64,000 nt of DNA. It comes from Halobacillus naozhouensis. Lineage in GTDB: Bacteria; Bacillota; Bacilli; Bacillales; Halobacillaceae. The notes beneath the pieces are model-generated. The model ran no database searches, was not told the DNA's origin, and was given only the letters and a program-made list of their open reading frames with translations. Both the position numbers and the translations under genes were made by a program. Positions 1-8,264 of the stretch are shown here, piece by piece. The stretch covers positions 1,860,001 to 1,924,000 of the forward strand of contig NZ_CP121671.1 of assembly GCF_029714185.1 (NCBI RefSeq). Direction: 5' to 3'. Every line of letters begins with the position of its first letter. Within the stretch, counting starts at the first letter, position 1.

Positions 1-1
1 G

Positions 2-385
2 ATCGTGGCTGTGTTTAATAATCAAAGCAAGGCACCGTTGTTTGATGTCCACGAGCGAGTAGCACTATTGGAAGAAGCGACTGCAGATCTTTCTAACGTT
101 TCAGTGGACGCTTGTGACGGACTGCTAATGGATTATGCGCAAGACAAAGGAGCTCAAGCGATTATTCGGGGATTGCGAGCGGTCAGTGATTTTGAATATG
201 AAATGCAAATTACATCCATGAATCGGAAGCTCAATGAAGAAATTGAGACCTTTTTTATGATGACAAATAACCAGTATTCGTTCTTAAGTTCGAGTATCGT
301 CAAAGAAGTTGCCAAATATCGGGCCAACATTTCCGACTTGGTTCCACCGACAGTTGAAAAAGCACTACGGCATAAATATAAATAA
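2..385 (+). CDS. coaD: Phosphopantetheine adenylyltransferase, 3' part (cut by window edge)
   Basis: Fourth step of coenzyme A synthesis: transfers AMP from ATP to 4'-phosphopantetheine, giving dephospho-CoA. The visible reading frame is open to the left edge, so about the first 33 residues, including the nucleotide-binding HxGH motif, lie outside the window. What remains matches the C-terminal three quarters of Bacillus CoaD, with GLRAVSDFEYEMQ (phosphopantetheine/ATP-binding region) and the conserved ETFFMMTNNQYSFLSSS segment. The GTG at position 5 is not the real start. A strong terminator follows directly, so it is the last gene of its unit; in B. subtilis ylbI (coaD) likewise precedes ylbJ. 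Confidence 0.95.
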   Translation: MVAVFNNQSKAPLFDVHERVALLEEATADLSNVSVDACDGLLMDYAQDKGAQAIIRGLRAVSDFEYEMQITSMNRKLNEEIETFFMMTNNQYSFLSSSIVKEVAKYRANISDLVPPTVEKALRHKYK

Positions 386-390
386 GCAAG

Positions 391-438
391 GAGGTGTTCC
401 AACAGTGTAAATCACTTAAAGGAACACCTCTTTTTTTT
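391..438 (+). terminator. Rho-independent terminator after coaD
   Basis: A 10-bp perfect stem, GAGGTGTTCC (391-400) with GGAACACCTC (421-430), has a loop that can extend the helix through AGTG/CACT, followed by an eight-T run. It lies between convergent coaD and ylbJ. Confidence 0.9.
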
Positions 439-525
439 GAATGAGTTTCTCTGTTTGGATAGTAAGGGCGGATGCTTTCTTTACAGATTTTCCCGAGTTA
501 GCCGTTTTGTTAGCACGATACTGAC

Positions 526-1695
526 TTATCCCCTTTTTTTCATCCAAAAGAGATATAGGGAAAGTGATAGAAGACAAAATGTAAAGATCGGTCCGTAATG
601 TTCAAAAAAGGCCATCCAGTGGTTTAGCGAATCATGTGTCCCTGTCCACACATTGACTGAATCCTCTGGAACATCAAAGTATTGATAGAATATAACCATC
701 AGAACAGCGGCAATCGTACCATGGGCTAACCTCGCCCAGGCGTAGGGTGCGAACCGGATATCGGTATCGGCTAAGATACTGGCGATTTGAGCTTGAATGG
801 ACAGCCCGTGAAACCCTAAAATGAAGCTTACAAAAACCAACTGAGCTAATAAAGACGTATTGGTATCGGTCAGTGCTGCAACACCGGTCGTTATTTCGAA
901 TAACCCTGCTGTTAAAGGCAGCTGAAATACTTCTGGAATCCCAAACAATGTGAGCAGTAAGGAGGATAAATGAATCACTCCTGTTTGTTTTAACAAGTCT
1001 GTCACTACAGAAAATAACATAATAAAGCCGCCGACGAGGATTAATGTCTTGATGGAACGCATCACGGCATCTCCAAGCAGCTGGCCTAAGGGACGGCCAT
1101 CATTAATCCGTGTATGGTGCAAAATGTGAAGTGCTTCTTTTACCGACTTTTTATGAGAGTGACCAGTCGGCTTGTCTTCACCATAACGATAAAAACGCAT
1201 GCCAAGACCTACTAGAAAGTTTCCCCCGTAATGAGCAGCCGCGATCATCAAACCCAGCCCTGTATTGCCGAAGAAGGCGCCTGCTACCACTCCGAAGAGG
1301 AAAAGTGGACTGGAAGCATTCGTAAACGCGACAAGACGTTCCGCTTCCACCTTCGTGACCTGTCCGTTCTCCCGTAAATCCCTTGTCCATTTTGCTCCCG
1401 CCGGATACCCGCTCACCATCCCCATCACCCATACGAATCCCCCGGCTCCTGGCACATTAAATAATGGGCGCATAAATCGTTCGCATAAGGCACCTACCCC
1501 GTGTACAACACCGAACCCGAACAGCAATTCAGCAATGATGAAGAAAGGCAGCAAGGATGGAAACACTTTGGTGGCCCATAAGTCCATTCCTCGCAGACTG
1601 GCCGATAATACTGTATCAGGATACATAATGAGGGCAATGGTAAAAAAGATAGCCAGGACAGTGAAAGCGACGGTTGTTAATTTAGCTATAGCCAT
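526..1695 (-). CDS. ylbJ: YlbJ/SpoVV, sporulation membrane protein (DPA transport)
   Basis: Polytopic membrane protein of about 389 residues of the nucleoside-recognition/Gate family. In B. subtilis this protein (SpoVV) is needed to move dipicolinic acid from mother cell to forespore. Recognisable family segments include GLDLW-like GMDLWATKVFPSLLPFF, GGFVWVMGMVSGYPAGAK and FTNASSPLFLFG. The open frame extends to 1845, but the longer N-terminus does not fit the family. The ATG at 1695, beginning MAIAKLTTVAF and preceded by AAAGGTG, is preferred; its short spacing leaves some doubt. It is divergent from ylbK and convergent with coaD. Sigma-E control is expected from the family; I could not identify a convincing sigma-E promoter. 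Confidence 0.88.
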   Translation of the reverse strand: MAIAKLTTVAFTVLAIFFTIALIMYPDTVLSASLRGMDLWATKVFPSLLPFFIIAELLFGFGVVHGVGALCERFMRPLFNVPGAGGFVWVMGMVSGYPAGAKWTRDLRENGQVTKVEAERLVAFTNASSPLFLFGVVAGAFFGNTGLGLMIAAAHYGGNFLVGLGMRFYRYGEDKPTGHSHKKSVKEALHILHHTRINDGRPLGQLLGDAVMRSIKTLILVGGFIMLFSVVTDLLKQTGVIHLSSLLLTLFGIPEVFQLPLTAGLFEITTGVAALTDTNTSLLAQLVFVSFILGFHGLSIQAQIASILADTDIRFAPYAWARLAHGTIAAVLMVIFYQYFDVPEDSVNVWTGTHDSLNHWMAFFEHYGPIFTFCLLSLSLYLFWMKKRG

Positions 1696-1858
1696 CACAC
1701 CTTTACACGTCGTTTTCTGTACTTCTAAAATCATACATAGTAAAATGAGTATAGATTTTACATCGTAATGTTTGTCCCCACTTATATGTACGCTCATAAG
1801 TAACACAGATATACCATAAAATAGAATCAATCGATTTTCAGGCAAGGAGAGATGTCGT

Positions 1859-2656
1859 GTGGAGCATCCTAAAATAGGTCTGGCCCTTGGCTCAGGGGGT
1901 GCTCGGGGGTTTGCACATTTAGGAGTCCTTAAGGTATTGAGCGAACATGGAATTCCGGTGCATTTGATCGCCGGAAGCAGTATGGGTGCCCTTGTCGGGT
2001 CCTTTTATGCAGCGGGACAACGAATTGAAGACTTATATAAGTTAGCCTTCACATTCAAACGGAAGTACTACCTTGATTTCACTGTTCCGAAAATGGGATT
2101 TATTCAGGGACGTAGAATTAAGGAGTATATCCGTTTATTTACGTTTGGCAAATCCATTGAACAATTTAATTTGCCCATGTCGATCATTGCGACAGATTTA
2201 TCAGCAGGAACAAAGAAAGTGTTTCAAAGCGGCCCTGCCAGCGATGCGGTTCGTGCCAGCATAGCGATTCCTGGGATTTTCGTTCCGGAAAAAATTAATG
2301 ACCGTCTGTATATCGACGGAGGAGTGATTGATCGGGTGCCTGTCTCGGTGGTTAAGCAGATGGGGGCTGACCTGATCATTGCCGTCGATTGCTCTCATTT
2401 CGATGCCGATCCAAGCATTCATTCTATTTATGATGTTATTTTCCAGAGTATCGATATTATGCAGGATCAACTTGCGACGGCCATGGGAATCTCCTCAGAT
2501 GCCGATGTGATGATACGTCCCGAGGTGACCACCTACAGTTCCCGGGCTTTTACCAATATCAAAGAAATTATTGAGGCGGGGGAGGCGGCAGCCACATTGC
2601 AGGTCGACGCGATTAAACACAAGATAGCTAATTGGAAGGGGACATCATCATTATGA
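1859..2656 (+). CDS. ylbK: YlbK, patatin-like phospholipase family protein
   Basis: Predicted cytoplasmic serine acyl hydrolase of the RssA/patatin family, 265 residues. The parts of the Ser-Asp dyad are visible: glycine-rich oxyanion loop GSGGARG (residues 11-17), nucleophile elbow GSSMG with Ser41, and DGG with Asp153. The start is GTG at 1859, eight bases after a good AAGGAGAG ribosome site. The stop overlaps the ylbL start by four bases (ATGA), so the two are translationally coupled. The physiological substrate is not known in this family; the hydrolase activity is inferred from the motifs. Confidence 0.9.
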   Translation: MEHPKIGLALGSGGARGFAHLGVLKVLSEHGIPVHLIAGSSMGALVGSFYAAGQRIEDLYKLAFTFKRKYYLDFTVPKMGFIQGRRIKEYIRLFTFGKSIEQFNLPMSIIATDLSAGTKKVFQSGPASDAVRASIAIPGIFVPEKINDRLYIDGGVIDRVPVSVVKQMGADLIIAVDCSHFDADPSIHSIYDVIFQSIDIMQDQLATAMGISSDADVMIRPEVTTYSSRAFTNIKEIIEAGEAAATLQVDAIKHKIANWKGTSSL

Positions 2657-3678
2657 AATCCAATAAACGAATTATAATAACTGGAATCATTACCATCTTA
2701 ATCGTCGCATTTCTAGGAGCCTATCGATTACCTTATTACATTTACAAGCCAGGAAATGCGGACGAACTGGACCCTTTTGTTGAAGTGGCTGGAGGATACC
2801 AAAGCGATGGGGACATGCATTTAGTTACCGTCCGAGGCGGTCAGGCTACGCCGGTTCAATGGCTGATCGCTAAAGTTAGACCGTTTTATCAAGTGCACCC
2901 TCTCGATGAGATCAGGCCGGAGGGCATTTCTGAAGAAGAATACTTTCATGCTCAACTCAGGATGATGGAATCTTCCCAGGAGGCAGCTAAAGTGGTAGCC
3001 TATCAAGCAGCTGACAAAGATATTGACATTAATTACGAAGGTGTCTACGTTGTTAATGTGTTAAAAGAAATGCCAGCTTCTGAGCACCTTAAAGCTGGAG
3101 ATGAAATTGTTAAAGTGGATGGCAAGAAGATTAATGAATCCAGTGAACTAGTTGACTATGTTGGCGGGTTTAGTGAAGGGGAAACCGTTTCGCTTACGAT
3201 TAAAAGGGGCGGTGAAACGCTGACGAAAGAAATTGAACTTGCTACTTTCCCTGATAATCCGGATAAAGCAGGTGTCGGTATATCGCTCGTAACCGATCGT
3301 ACGGTGGAGGTAGACCCCAATGTTAAAATAAAAAGCGGTGAAATTGGGGGTCCTAGTGCCGGGTTGATGTTTTCGCTGGAACTTTACGATCAGTTAACTG
3401 AACAAGATCTTACAAAAGGCTATCAAATTGCTGGTACAGGTGAAATTAATTATGAAGGTCAGGTAGGTAGAATCGGAGGCATCGGTAAAAAGGTAGTCGC
3501 TGCAGACGAGGACGGTTGTGACATCTTCTTCGCCCCGAATGAAGAGGGAAGAGAAGGATCCAATTACGAGATGGCTAAGAAAGCCGCAGAGGAAATCGGA
3601 ACAGATATGAAAATTGTTCCCGTTGATACATTTCAAGATGCACGTGATTACTTGCAAAAGCTTGAGCCAAAGGAATAG
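2653..3678 (+). CDS. ylbL: YlbL/DdcP, membrane-anchored PDZ-Lon (S16) protease
   Basis: About 341 residues: an N-terminal membrane segment (roughly residues 7-27), a PDZ domain (about 125-195) and a C-terminal Lon-type S16 protease domain. The catalytic Ser is in GGPSAGLMFS (about Ser235) and the Lys in GGIGKKVVAA (about Lys279). In B. subtilis this protease helps remove the division inhibitor YneA during recovery from DNA damage; related streptococcal SepM processes a signal peptide. The ATG at 2653 overlaps the ylbK stop and follows AAGGGGA; an in-frame TTG at 2632 is less likely. It ends just before a bidirectional terminator. Confidence 0.92.
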   Translation: MKSNKRIIITGIITILIVAFLGAYRLPYYIYKPGNADELDPFVEVAGGYQSDGDMHLVTVRGGQATPVQWLIAKVRPFYQVHPLDEIRPEGISEEEYFHAQLRMMESSQEAAKVVAYQAADKDIDINYEGVYVVNVLKEMPASEHLKAGDEIVKVDGKKINESSELVDYVGGFSEGETVSLTIKRGGETLTKEIELATFPDNPDKAGVGISLVTDRTVEVDPNVKIKSGEIGGPSAGLMFSLELYDQLTEQDLTKGYQIAGTGEINYEGQVGRIGGIGKKVVAADEDGCDIFFAPNEEGREGSNYEMAKKAAEEIGTDMKIVPVDTFQDARDYLQKLEPKE

Positions 3679-3684
3679 AGAAGT

Positions 3685-3722
3685 AAAAAGAATGCCGCAC
3701 ATCAGCTTGCGGCATTCTTTTT
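3685..3722. terminator. Bidirectional terminator between ylbL and tmcAL
   Basis: A 14-bp perfect inverted repeat, AAAAAGAATGCCGC (3685-3698) and GCGGCATTCTTTTT (3709-3722), carries an A-run on one side and a T-run on the other. It can therefore end transcription from both convergent genes. Confidence 0.9.
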
Positions 3723-3752
3723 AGATCCGAATGGGAGGTCCGTACTCTGTTG

Positions 3753-4907
3753 CTATCTGCCTGATCCTTTCCTTAGCAGGGAGCAGACTGCCCTTTCTTC
3801 GAATTCCAGCAGGGGATGAGCCCATTGCTGAGGCTGAGTAAGCAGCGGCACGTCCATGCGCTTTTTTTGTTTATTCAAGTAGGTTTGTCCTGTTTCGTTC
3901 ATGCCAAGAAAACGCACATAAGGAGCCTGTTCGTTCAAAGAACGATTGGCTTCGTCTTTGGTTAAGCCTGTTAGAATATGGACACAAGTCCGTTGCAATC
4001 TTGTCCATGTATAACGTTTCGTTTTAACGGTATCGATGAGCTGATCAAAGCTTGCAGCTCGTTTGGCCGCTTGTTTAAAACGGTGTTCCAGTCCCTCATC
4101 CATGCCGTGAATCAACTGTAATTGGTCAGTGGGAAGCGTAAGGATTTTGTATTGCAGCAGTGCAAAATAATGCTCCCAGTCATGCCAGATGCCATAAGTA
4201 TGCCTGTAGCGGCACAATTCGTCGGCAGTCAGGGCGGGCATAGCCTCGCGTGCCTGATCCGTCATTTTGTGATGGGTCAGCAAGTCCTTGCGTATACTCG
4301 TCGCACTAGCGATCGATCCGCCCATCTGTTGGTCGTGGTACTGGCTTCCTGTCCGTTTAATCGTAAGTGGAGTAATTTGTTTGTGACGGGTAAGCATTTG
4401 TTTTATGTAGCTGTAGCCCAGGGTGTTATTAGGCTGACCAAGATCGAGGGATTGTAGTCCGATCGCTTTGTAGGCAAGACGAGCTGCTTCCGGATAGGAA
4501 AGCCCTTTGTCCATATGGTGGCGTAAACTGCCATGAAATTTTTCGCCGTGCTGCACTAATGTTTCATGCGCAGCTAAGAACGGGGCGATGTCACCATTTT
4601 CACTGCCAAAGCAAATGGCATCAACGCCAGCATTAGACAGCGTATCGACCGCACCCTGGCTAAAATAATCACTATGCTGGACGGCAAATAAATAAGGCAG
4701 CTCGAGAACTAAATCGGCTCCAGACTGTAATGCGGCTTTGGTTCTATGCCACTTATCGATGATAGCAGGCTCGCCTCGCTGCAGGAAGTTCCCGCTCATC
4801 ACGGCGATCATACAATCCGCTTCAGCAGCTTGGCGGCTTTGTTCGATATGGTAGGCGTGCCCATTATGAAACGGATTATACTCGACAATGACTCCACAAG
4901 ATTTCAT
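3753..4907 (-). CDS. tmcAL: tRNA(Met) cytidine acetate ligase TmcAL (YlbM)
   Basis: Makes N4-acetylcytidine at wobble position 34 of elongator tRNA-Met from acetate and ATP, going through acetyl-AMP. The 384-residue protein has the usual family length. Its nucleotidylyltransferase N-terminus shows EYNPFHNGHAYHI (HNGH at residues 14-17), followed by SGNFLQRGEP and FGSENGD segments typical of YlbM. It starts at ATG 4907 on the minus strand and faces ylbN head to head across a 227-bp gap that contains the ylbN promoter. Assignment is by family recognition and by the ylbL-ylbM-ylbN order shared with B. subtilis. Confidence 0.93.
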   Translation of the reverse strand: MKSCGVIVEYNPFHNGHAYHIEQSRQAAEADCMIAVMSGNFLQRGEPAIIDKWHRTKAALQSGADLVLELPYLFAVQHSDYFSQGAVDTLSNAGVDAICFGSENGDIAPFLAAHETLVQHGEKFHGSLRHHMDKGLSYPEAARLAYKAIGLQSLDLGQPNNTLGYSYIKQMLTRHKQITPLTIKRTGSQYHDQQMGGSIASATSIRKDLLTHHKMTDQAREAMPALTADELCRYRHTYGIWHDWEHYFALLQYKILTLPTDQLQLIHGMDEGLEHRFKQAAKRAASFDQLIDTVKTKRYTWTRLQRTCVHILTGLTKDEANRSLNEQAPYVRFLGMNETGQTYLNKQKKRMDVPLLTQPQQWAHPLLEFEERAVCSLLRKGSGR

Positions 4908-5078
4908 CGTATGAAAGTCCTCCTTCGTTTAATACTAGAGCATAACGGACCTATTGAATCCATGCTATTTATATCTTATCATGAAGATAGTATAATTAGC
5001 CGCTCATTTATTAGTAAAGGATCGGTACACAGGAATGAAATCATACGTGTACGTGTAAAAGGGTGTAAAGAAAATATA

Positions 5079-5107
5079 TTGACAAATCGCTTAAATCCTT
5101 TTACAAT
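5079..5107 (+). promoter_or_regulatory. SigA promoter of ylbN-rpmF
   Basis: TTGACA (5079-5084), a 17-bp spacer and TACAAT (5102-5107) form a near-consensus vegetative promoter. The predicted start of transcription lies about 20 bases before the ylbN ATG. Confidence 0.85.
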
Positions 5108-5134
5108 AACTCTTGTTGCCATGGGGTGATAACT

Positions 5135-5659
5135 ATGAAATTTCCTCTACAAAAACTAAACCAGGCGGGCGATGATCCGTTTGTTTTTGAGGACGATGTA
5201 GACATTCGCGAATTAGAGGATATGAATAACGACATTCGCAGGATTTCTCCTGTTCATGTAGAAGGTCAAGCCAGAAGACACGGCGATGACATCTCCGTCA
5301 CGTTCTCCATTAAAGGCGAAATGGTTTTGGCATGTGCAAGAACATTAGTCGACGTGGAATATCCTTTTCAAATTGAGGCGCGGGAAGAATTCAACCTGTC
5401 TCCCTATTACGAAGAGGAAGATGAAAGTGAGATTCACCCGATTAGTGGAGAAATGCTTGACTTAACGCCTTATATCAAGGAAAATGTACTATTAGAGGTT
5501 CCAACTCGGGTATTTTCAGATGATCAAGAGGCACATGATCAAGCTCTTACAGAGGGTAAGGGCTGGCAGGTGGTTACAGAGGAACCGGAGGAGAAGAAAG
5601 TGGATCCTCGAATGGCTAAGCTGCAATCATTATTGAATGAAGAAGAAAATAACGAATAA
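5135..5659 (+). CDS. ylbN: YlbN, DUF177/YceD family protein
   Basis: Acidic protein of 174 residues of the DUF177 (YceD) family. E. coli YceD was named for an effect on 23S rRNA accumulation; the biochemical role is unsettled. The gene is nearly always directly upstream of rpmF, as here, suggesting a link with large-subunit assembly. The family core is visible in HVEGQARRHGDDISVTF and the paired conserved cysteine region around MVLACARTLV. The ATG at 5135 is chosen because GGGGTGAT lies just upstream; a GTG at 5126 is part of that site. It is transcribed from the strong promoter at 5079. Confidence 0.9.
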   Translation: MKFPLQKLNQAGDDPFVFEDDVDIRELEDMNNDIRRISPVHVEGQARRHGDDISVTFSIKGEMVLACARTLVDVEYPFQIEAREEFNLSPYYEEEDESEIHPISGEMLDLTPYIKENVLLEVPTRVFSDDQEAHDQALTEGKGWQVVTEEPEEKKVDPRMAKLQSLLNEEENNE

Positions 5660-5707
5660 GAAAATCATCAAGGTTTTCTCAGTCGTAAATAAAAGGAGGT
5701 GTACAAC

Positions 5708-5881
5708 ATGGCAGTACCTAAGCGTAAAACATCCAAAAAGGTAAAAAACCAACGTCGTACTCATAAAAAACTTCACGTACCTGGTATGGTAGAATGCCAG
5801 AACTGTGGAGAGTATACAAAACCACACCATGTTTGCAAATCTTGTGGACAGTATGATGGAAAGCAAGTGGTTGAACAGTAA
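5708..5881 (+). CDS. rpmF: 50S ribosomal protein L32 (zinc-binding form)
   Basis: 57-residue L32 of the large ribosomal subunit. It keeps the four zinc ligands Cys30, Cys33, Cys43 and Cys46 (CQNC and CKSC), so this is the zinc-dependent form and not the cysteine-free paralogue used in zinc starvation. The start ATG at 5708 follows a full AAAGGAGGTG ribosome site, as expected for a highly expressed protein. It is co-transcribed with ylbN and ends at a terminator. Confidence 0.98.
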   Translation: MAVPKRKTSKKVKNQRRTHKKLHVPGMVECQNCGEYTKPHHVCKSCGQYDGKQVVEQ

Positions 5882-5895
5882 GATTTGTTTGGAAG

Positions 5896-5922
5896 AAGGA
5901 CCTGAATCTCAGGTCCTTTTTT
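5896..5922 (+). terminator. Terminator after rpmF
   Basis: AGGACCTGA (5897-5905) pairs with TCAGGTCCT (5909-5917) around a three-base loop and is followed by a T-run. Confidence 0.9.
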
Positions 5923-5982
5923 ATGCAAAAAAAGATATTTGCTAATATCATGGACTATATCACACGCAAAGGGAGCAAACGT

Positions 5983-6747
5983 ATGGAACAAGTAACGCTG
6001 ACTGTACATAATTACGGATGTGCTGTGATTACACTAAATCGTCCGGATAAAATGAATGCGGTTACAAAGCAGATGGCTGAAGAACTCCTGGAGGCCATAG
6101 AACAAGCAAGGACCGTCGAACATGTAAAGTGTCTCGTTATCCGCGGCGCAGGGGACCGTGCGTTTTGCACAGGAGGAGACTTAACAGAACTGCATGGAGA
6201 TTTAACAAGTGAAGAGGCTTATCACGTCCTTTCACCTATGAAACAGGTGCTGCATGAGCTGGTCTGTTTTCCGGTCCCAACCTTCGCATTTCTCAATGGC
6301 CAGGCACGCGGCGGAGGGTGCGAGATTGCAACTGCCTGTGACTTTAGATACGGCTTAGCTGATGGAAGCTATGGATTTGTTCAAGGGCAGCTTGGCATCA
6401 CACCGGGATGGGGTGGCGGTGAGATTTTATATAAGCGGATCTCATCTAATGCTGCTGCCCATTGGTTAATGGATGCTAAGATGTACACGGCAGCCCGGGC
6501 CCTTGAGATTGGCTGGTTACATAAGATCGTAGACAAGCAGGACATGGACGAGAAGGAGTTACTTCGTCCTTTTTTAGAAAAATCGCTGGAACAACTGCAT
6601 GTCTTCAAGCAGCAATACGTGCAAAGGCTGGCTTTAGATGGGTTATCACAGCAAATGGACGAGGAAGTCCAGCAATGTGCCAGACTATGGGAATCTGAGG
6701 GGCACGTGGAAGCCGTGAGAAGGTTCACATCTTCCAGAAAAAACTGA
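5983..6747 (+). CDS. Enoyl-CoA hydratase/isomerase (crotonase) family protein
   Basis: 254-residue crotonase-fold protein acting on some acyl-CoA. The family core is present: VITLNRPDKMNAV, the oxyanion-hole loop FCTGGDL, and GGGCEIATACD with Glu114. The second catalytic Glu of true enoyl-CoA hydratases, expected a few residues before GITPGWGG, seems to be Gln (Q134), so hydration is doubtful; isomerase, hydrolase or decarboxylase chemistry is possible. ATG 5983 is preferred because GGGAG precedes it and the family homology begins there; the frame is open back to 5923. It sits alone between the rpmF terminator and gerR. The substrate is unknown. Confidence 0.8.
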   Translation: MEQVTLTVHNYGCAVITLNRPDKMNAVTKQMAEELLEAIEQARTVEHVKCLVIRGAGDRAFCTGGDLTELHGDLTSEEAYHVLSPMKQVLHELVCFPVPTFAFLNGQARGGGCEIATACDFRYGLADGSYGFVQGQLGITPGWGGGEILYKRISSNAAAHWLMDAKMYTAARALEIGWLHKIVDKQDMDEKELLRPFLEKSLEQLHVFKQQYVQRLALDGLSQQMDEEVQQCARLWESEGHVEAVRRFTSSRKN

Positions 6748-6811
6748 TAAATACGATTCTATCAACCTCTTCTTTTGCATAACTATAAGCAAACGATAGA
6801 GGAGGGATCAA

Positions 6812-7288
6812 ATGGACGCCCCAAGACAAGATGCCTGGAAGGGTGAAGAAGATGTACTTCTAGCCCAAACAGTGCTGCGCTATATCCGGGATGGAAGAAC
6901 CCAGCTGGAAGCCTTTCAAGAGGTAGCGGAGCAGCTGAAGCGAACCCCCGCTGCGTGTGGGTTTCGATGGAATGCTACAGTAAGAAAGGATTATCAGAAG
7001 GACATTCGTGAAGCGAAGCAAAATAGAAAATCCAGATCTGTACTTGCACAAACAGCTTTACAAAGGGAGACGCCCATTTCATTTGATGATGCCATTTCTT
7101 TTCTGAAAGAGATGAAAACGAGTCAGCATTCATCGCATGATCATGAACAGCTCCAAAGCCGGCTGCATCAGTTAAATGAAGATAACGTAAAATTAAAGGA
7201 TCAGCTGAAGGAGCTGGAAGAAGCGTGGAGTGAAATGGAGAAGTTTGTGACCTATGTGAAGAAAAGCAGGCCGCAAACCTACACATAA
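6812..7288 (+). CDS. gerR: GerR (YlbO), RsfA-family sporulation regulator
   Basis: 158-residue DNA-binding protein of the RsfA family. The N-terminal Myb/SANT-like segment (about residues 1-65, with W9, FRWNATVRKDYQ and evenly spaced aromatics) is followed by a C-terminal coiled coil (about 110-148). In B. subtilis YlbO is GerR, a sigma-E-made regulator that switches off and on parts of the mother-cell gene set, including spore-coat and germination genes. Its place between rpmF and ylbP supports orthology, although this protein is shorter than the roughly 190-residue B. subtilis one. It starts at ATG 6812 after AGAGGAGGG. A possible sigma-E -10 (GCATAACTAT) lies upstream without a clear -35. 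RsfA itself is the alternative name. Confidence 0.8.
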   Translation: MDAPRQDAWKGEEDVLLAQTVLRYIRDGRTQLEAFQEVAEQLKRTPAACGFRWNATVRKDYQKDIREAKQNRKSRSVLAQTALQRETPISFDDAISFLKEMKTSQHSSHDHEQLQSRLHQLNEDNVKLKDQLKELEEAWSEMEKFVTYVKKSRPQTYT

Positions 7289-7300
7289 TGAGAGAAAGAA

Positions 7301-7338
7301 AAGGCCCTACACAGTAATGTAGCGGCCTTGTTTGTTTT
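7301..7338 (+). terminator. Terminator after gerR
   Basis: AAGGCC-CTACA pairs with TGTAG-C-GGCCTT (one bulged base) and is followed by a T-rich run to 7338. Confidence 0.8.
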
Positions 7339-7383
7339 ATAGAGGATGTTCAAAAAGTCACTAAATGATAAAATGAAACTTCC

Positions 7384-7519
7384 ATCAGCAGGGTTTTTAC
7401 TAATGGTTCGTTAAGGCCTGCACGACGTGGGTTTCACAGACGTTGCCACAGGACGTGGCGAACTTAGCCTGTGTTCCTTAAAATCGGACATTTACGCACA
7501 GTTAACCCCCTGCTAAGAT
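7384..7519. repeat. Putative dispersed intergenic repeat element
   Basis: The 334-bp gap between gerR and ylbP has no gene. Its centre looks like a Bacillales intergenic repeat: ends ATCAGCAGGG and CCCTGCTAAGAT are imperfect inverted copies, and an inner hairpin GCCAC-AGGAC-GTGGC sits at 7445-7459. The element is more GC-rich than its flanks and has no open frame. The family assignment comes from recall of similar repeats in other Bacillaceae; only the symmetry is seen directly. Confidence 0.5.
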
Positions 7520-7622
7520 TCTTATTTTCACGAAGATATCTTTGGGGTTTACTGACCGTTAATGCGGGATAAAAGGCGATTTTCTTCTAATTGTCAACCA
7601 TTGAACACACACACTTATAGAG

Positions 7623-8102
7623 TCAGACTTCTCTTTCTTTTACACCAGAAGGCATCCAGATCAATGGATTCTCACCAAGGTCCCGTTCGACATCGTAATG
7701 AGCTTTTTGGAAGTCCATTTTTTCCCAGAAAGAATGGGATTTAATTCGTGGATTAGTCTTGATAGGTAAGTTAAAGCTCTTCGCGAAATCTACTAATGCT
7801 TTTCCATATCCTTGGTTACGATAGTCTGGGAGCACTTCTAATTTCCAAAGCTCCAAGTAGTCCTGTGGAGGATTAAAGTAATGGTCGTATTTAGCGTGTA
7901 CACGATAAAGACTCATCCTGGCTGCTAAAGCGTTTCCAAAATAGACTCCAAAAAAAGGTGACTCGCTGTCATTCTCCACAATATTGCTCTCAAGATCTTC
8001 AAGCATTGTTAATTCCTGATTTCCATATTCCTTAAACCGCTTAAATTCTTCTAATGTTTTATAATTAACTAATAATGGCTGAACTTTTAATTTTGTCATC
8101 AT
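7623..8102 (-). CDS. ylbP: YlbP, GNAT-family N-acetyltransferase
   Basis: About 159 residues, GCN5-related N-acetyltransferase fold. The acetyl-CoA binding motif A is visible as LEVLPDYRNQGYGKALVDFA. The whole protein closely follows B. subtilis YlbP (YKTLEEFKRFKEYG, LEDLESNIVENDSESPF, ENPLIW). The acceptor substrate is not known for this family. The start is the first of two adjacent ATG codons (8102 or 8099), after GAAAGGGGA; an in-frame TTG at 8120 is part of that site. It is divergent from panE, as in the ylbP-ylbQ arrangement of B. subtilis, though there both may share orientation. Confidence 0.88.
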   Translation of the reverse strand: MMTKLKVQPLLVNYKTLEEFKRFKEYGNQELTMLEDLESNIVENDSESPFFGVYFGNALAARMSLYRVHAKYDHYFNPPQDYLELWKLEVLPDYRNQGYGKALVDFAKSFNLPIKTNPRIKSHSFWEKMDFQKAHYDVERDLGENPLIWMPSGVKEREV

Positions 8103-8218
8103 GTGGGATTCCCCTTTCAAGATTCTGTATCTACTTCTAATTATAATATAAAAATATTCAGATTGAAATGAATGACACTTATCTTTGCAAAAAGCCGTTC
8201 CCTGTTTTAGTGGAAGTT

Positions 8219-8227
8219 TGCTACAAT
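8219..8227 (+). promoter_or_regulatory. Candidate extended -10 promoter of panE
   Basis: TGCTACAAT is an extended -10 element (TG-n-TACAAT) 37 bases before the panE start. No good -35 hexamer is seen at the proper distance. Confidence 0.45.
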
Positions 8228-8264
8228 AAGGAAAAAAGACGCTCTAACGAAATGAGGGAATGCC

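Noticed and set aside
1265..1768. 167-codon open frame on the plus strand inside ylbJ
   Set aside because: Antisense shadow of ylbJ; low-complexity translation, no ribosome site and no family.
4746..5129. Plus-strand frame running from tmcAL into the ylbN leader
   Set aside because: Covers the 5' end of tmcAL in antisense and the ylbN promoter; no homology.
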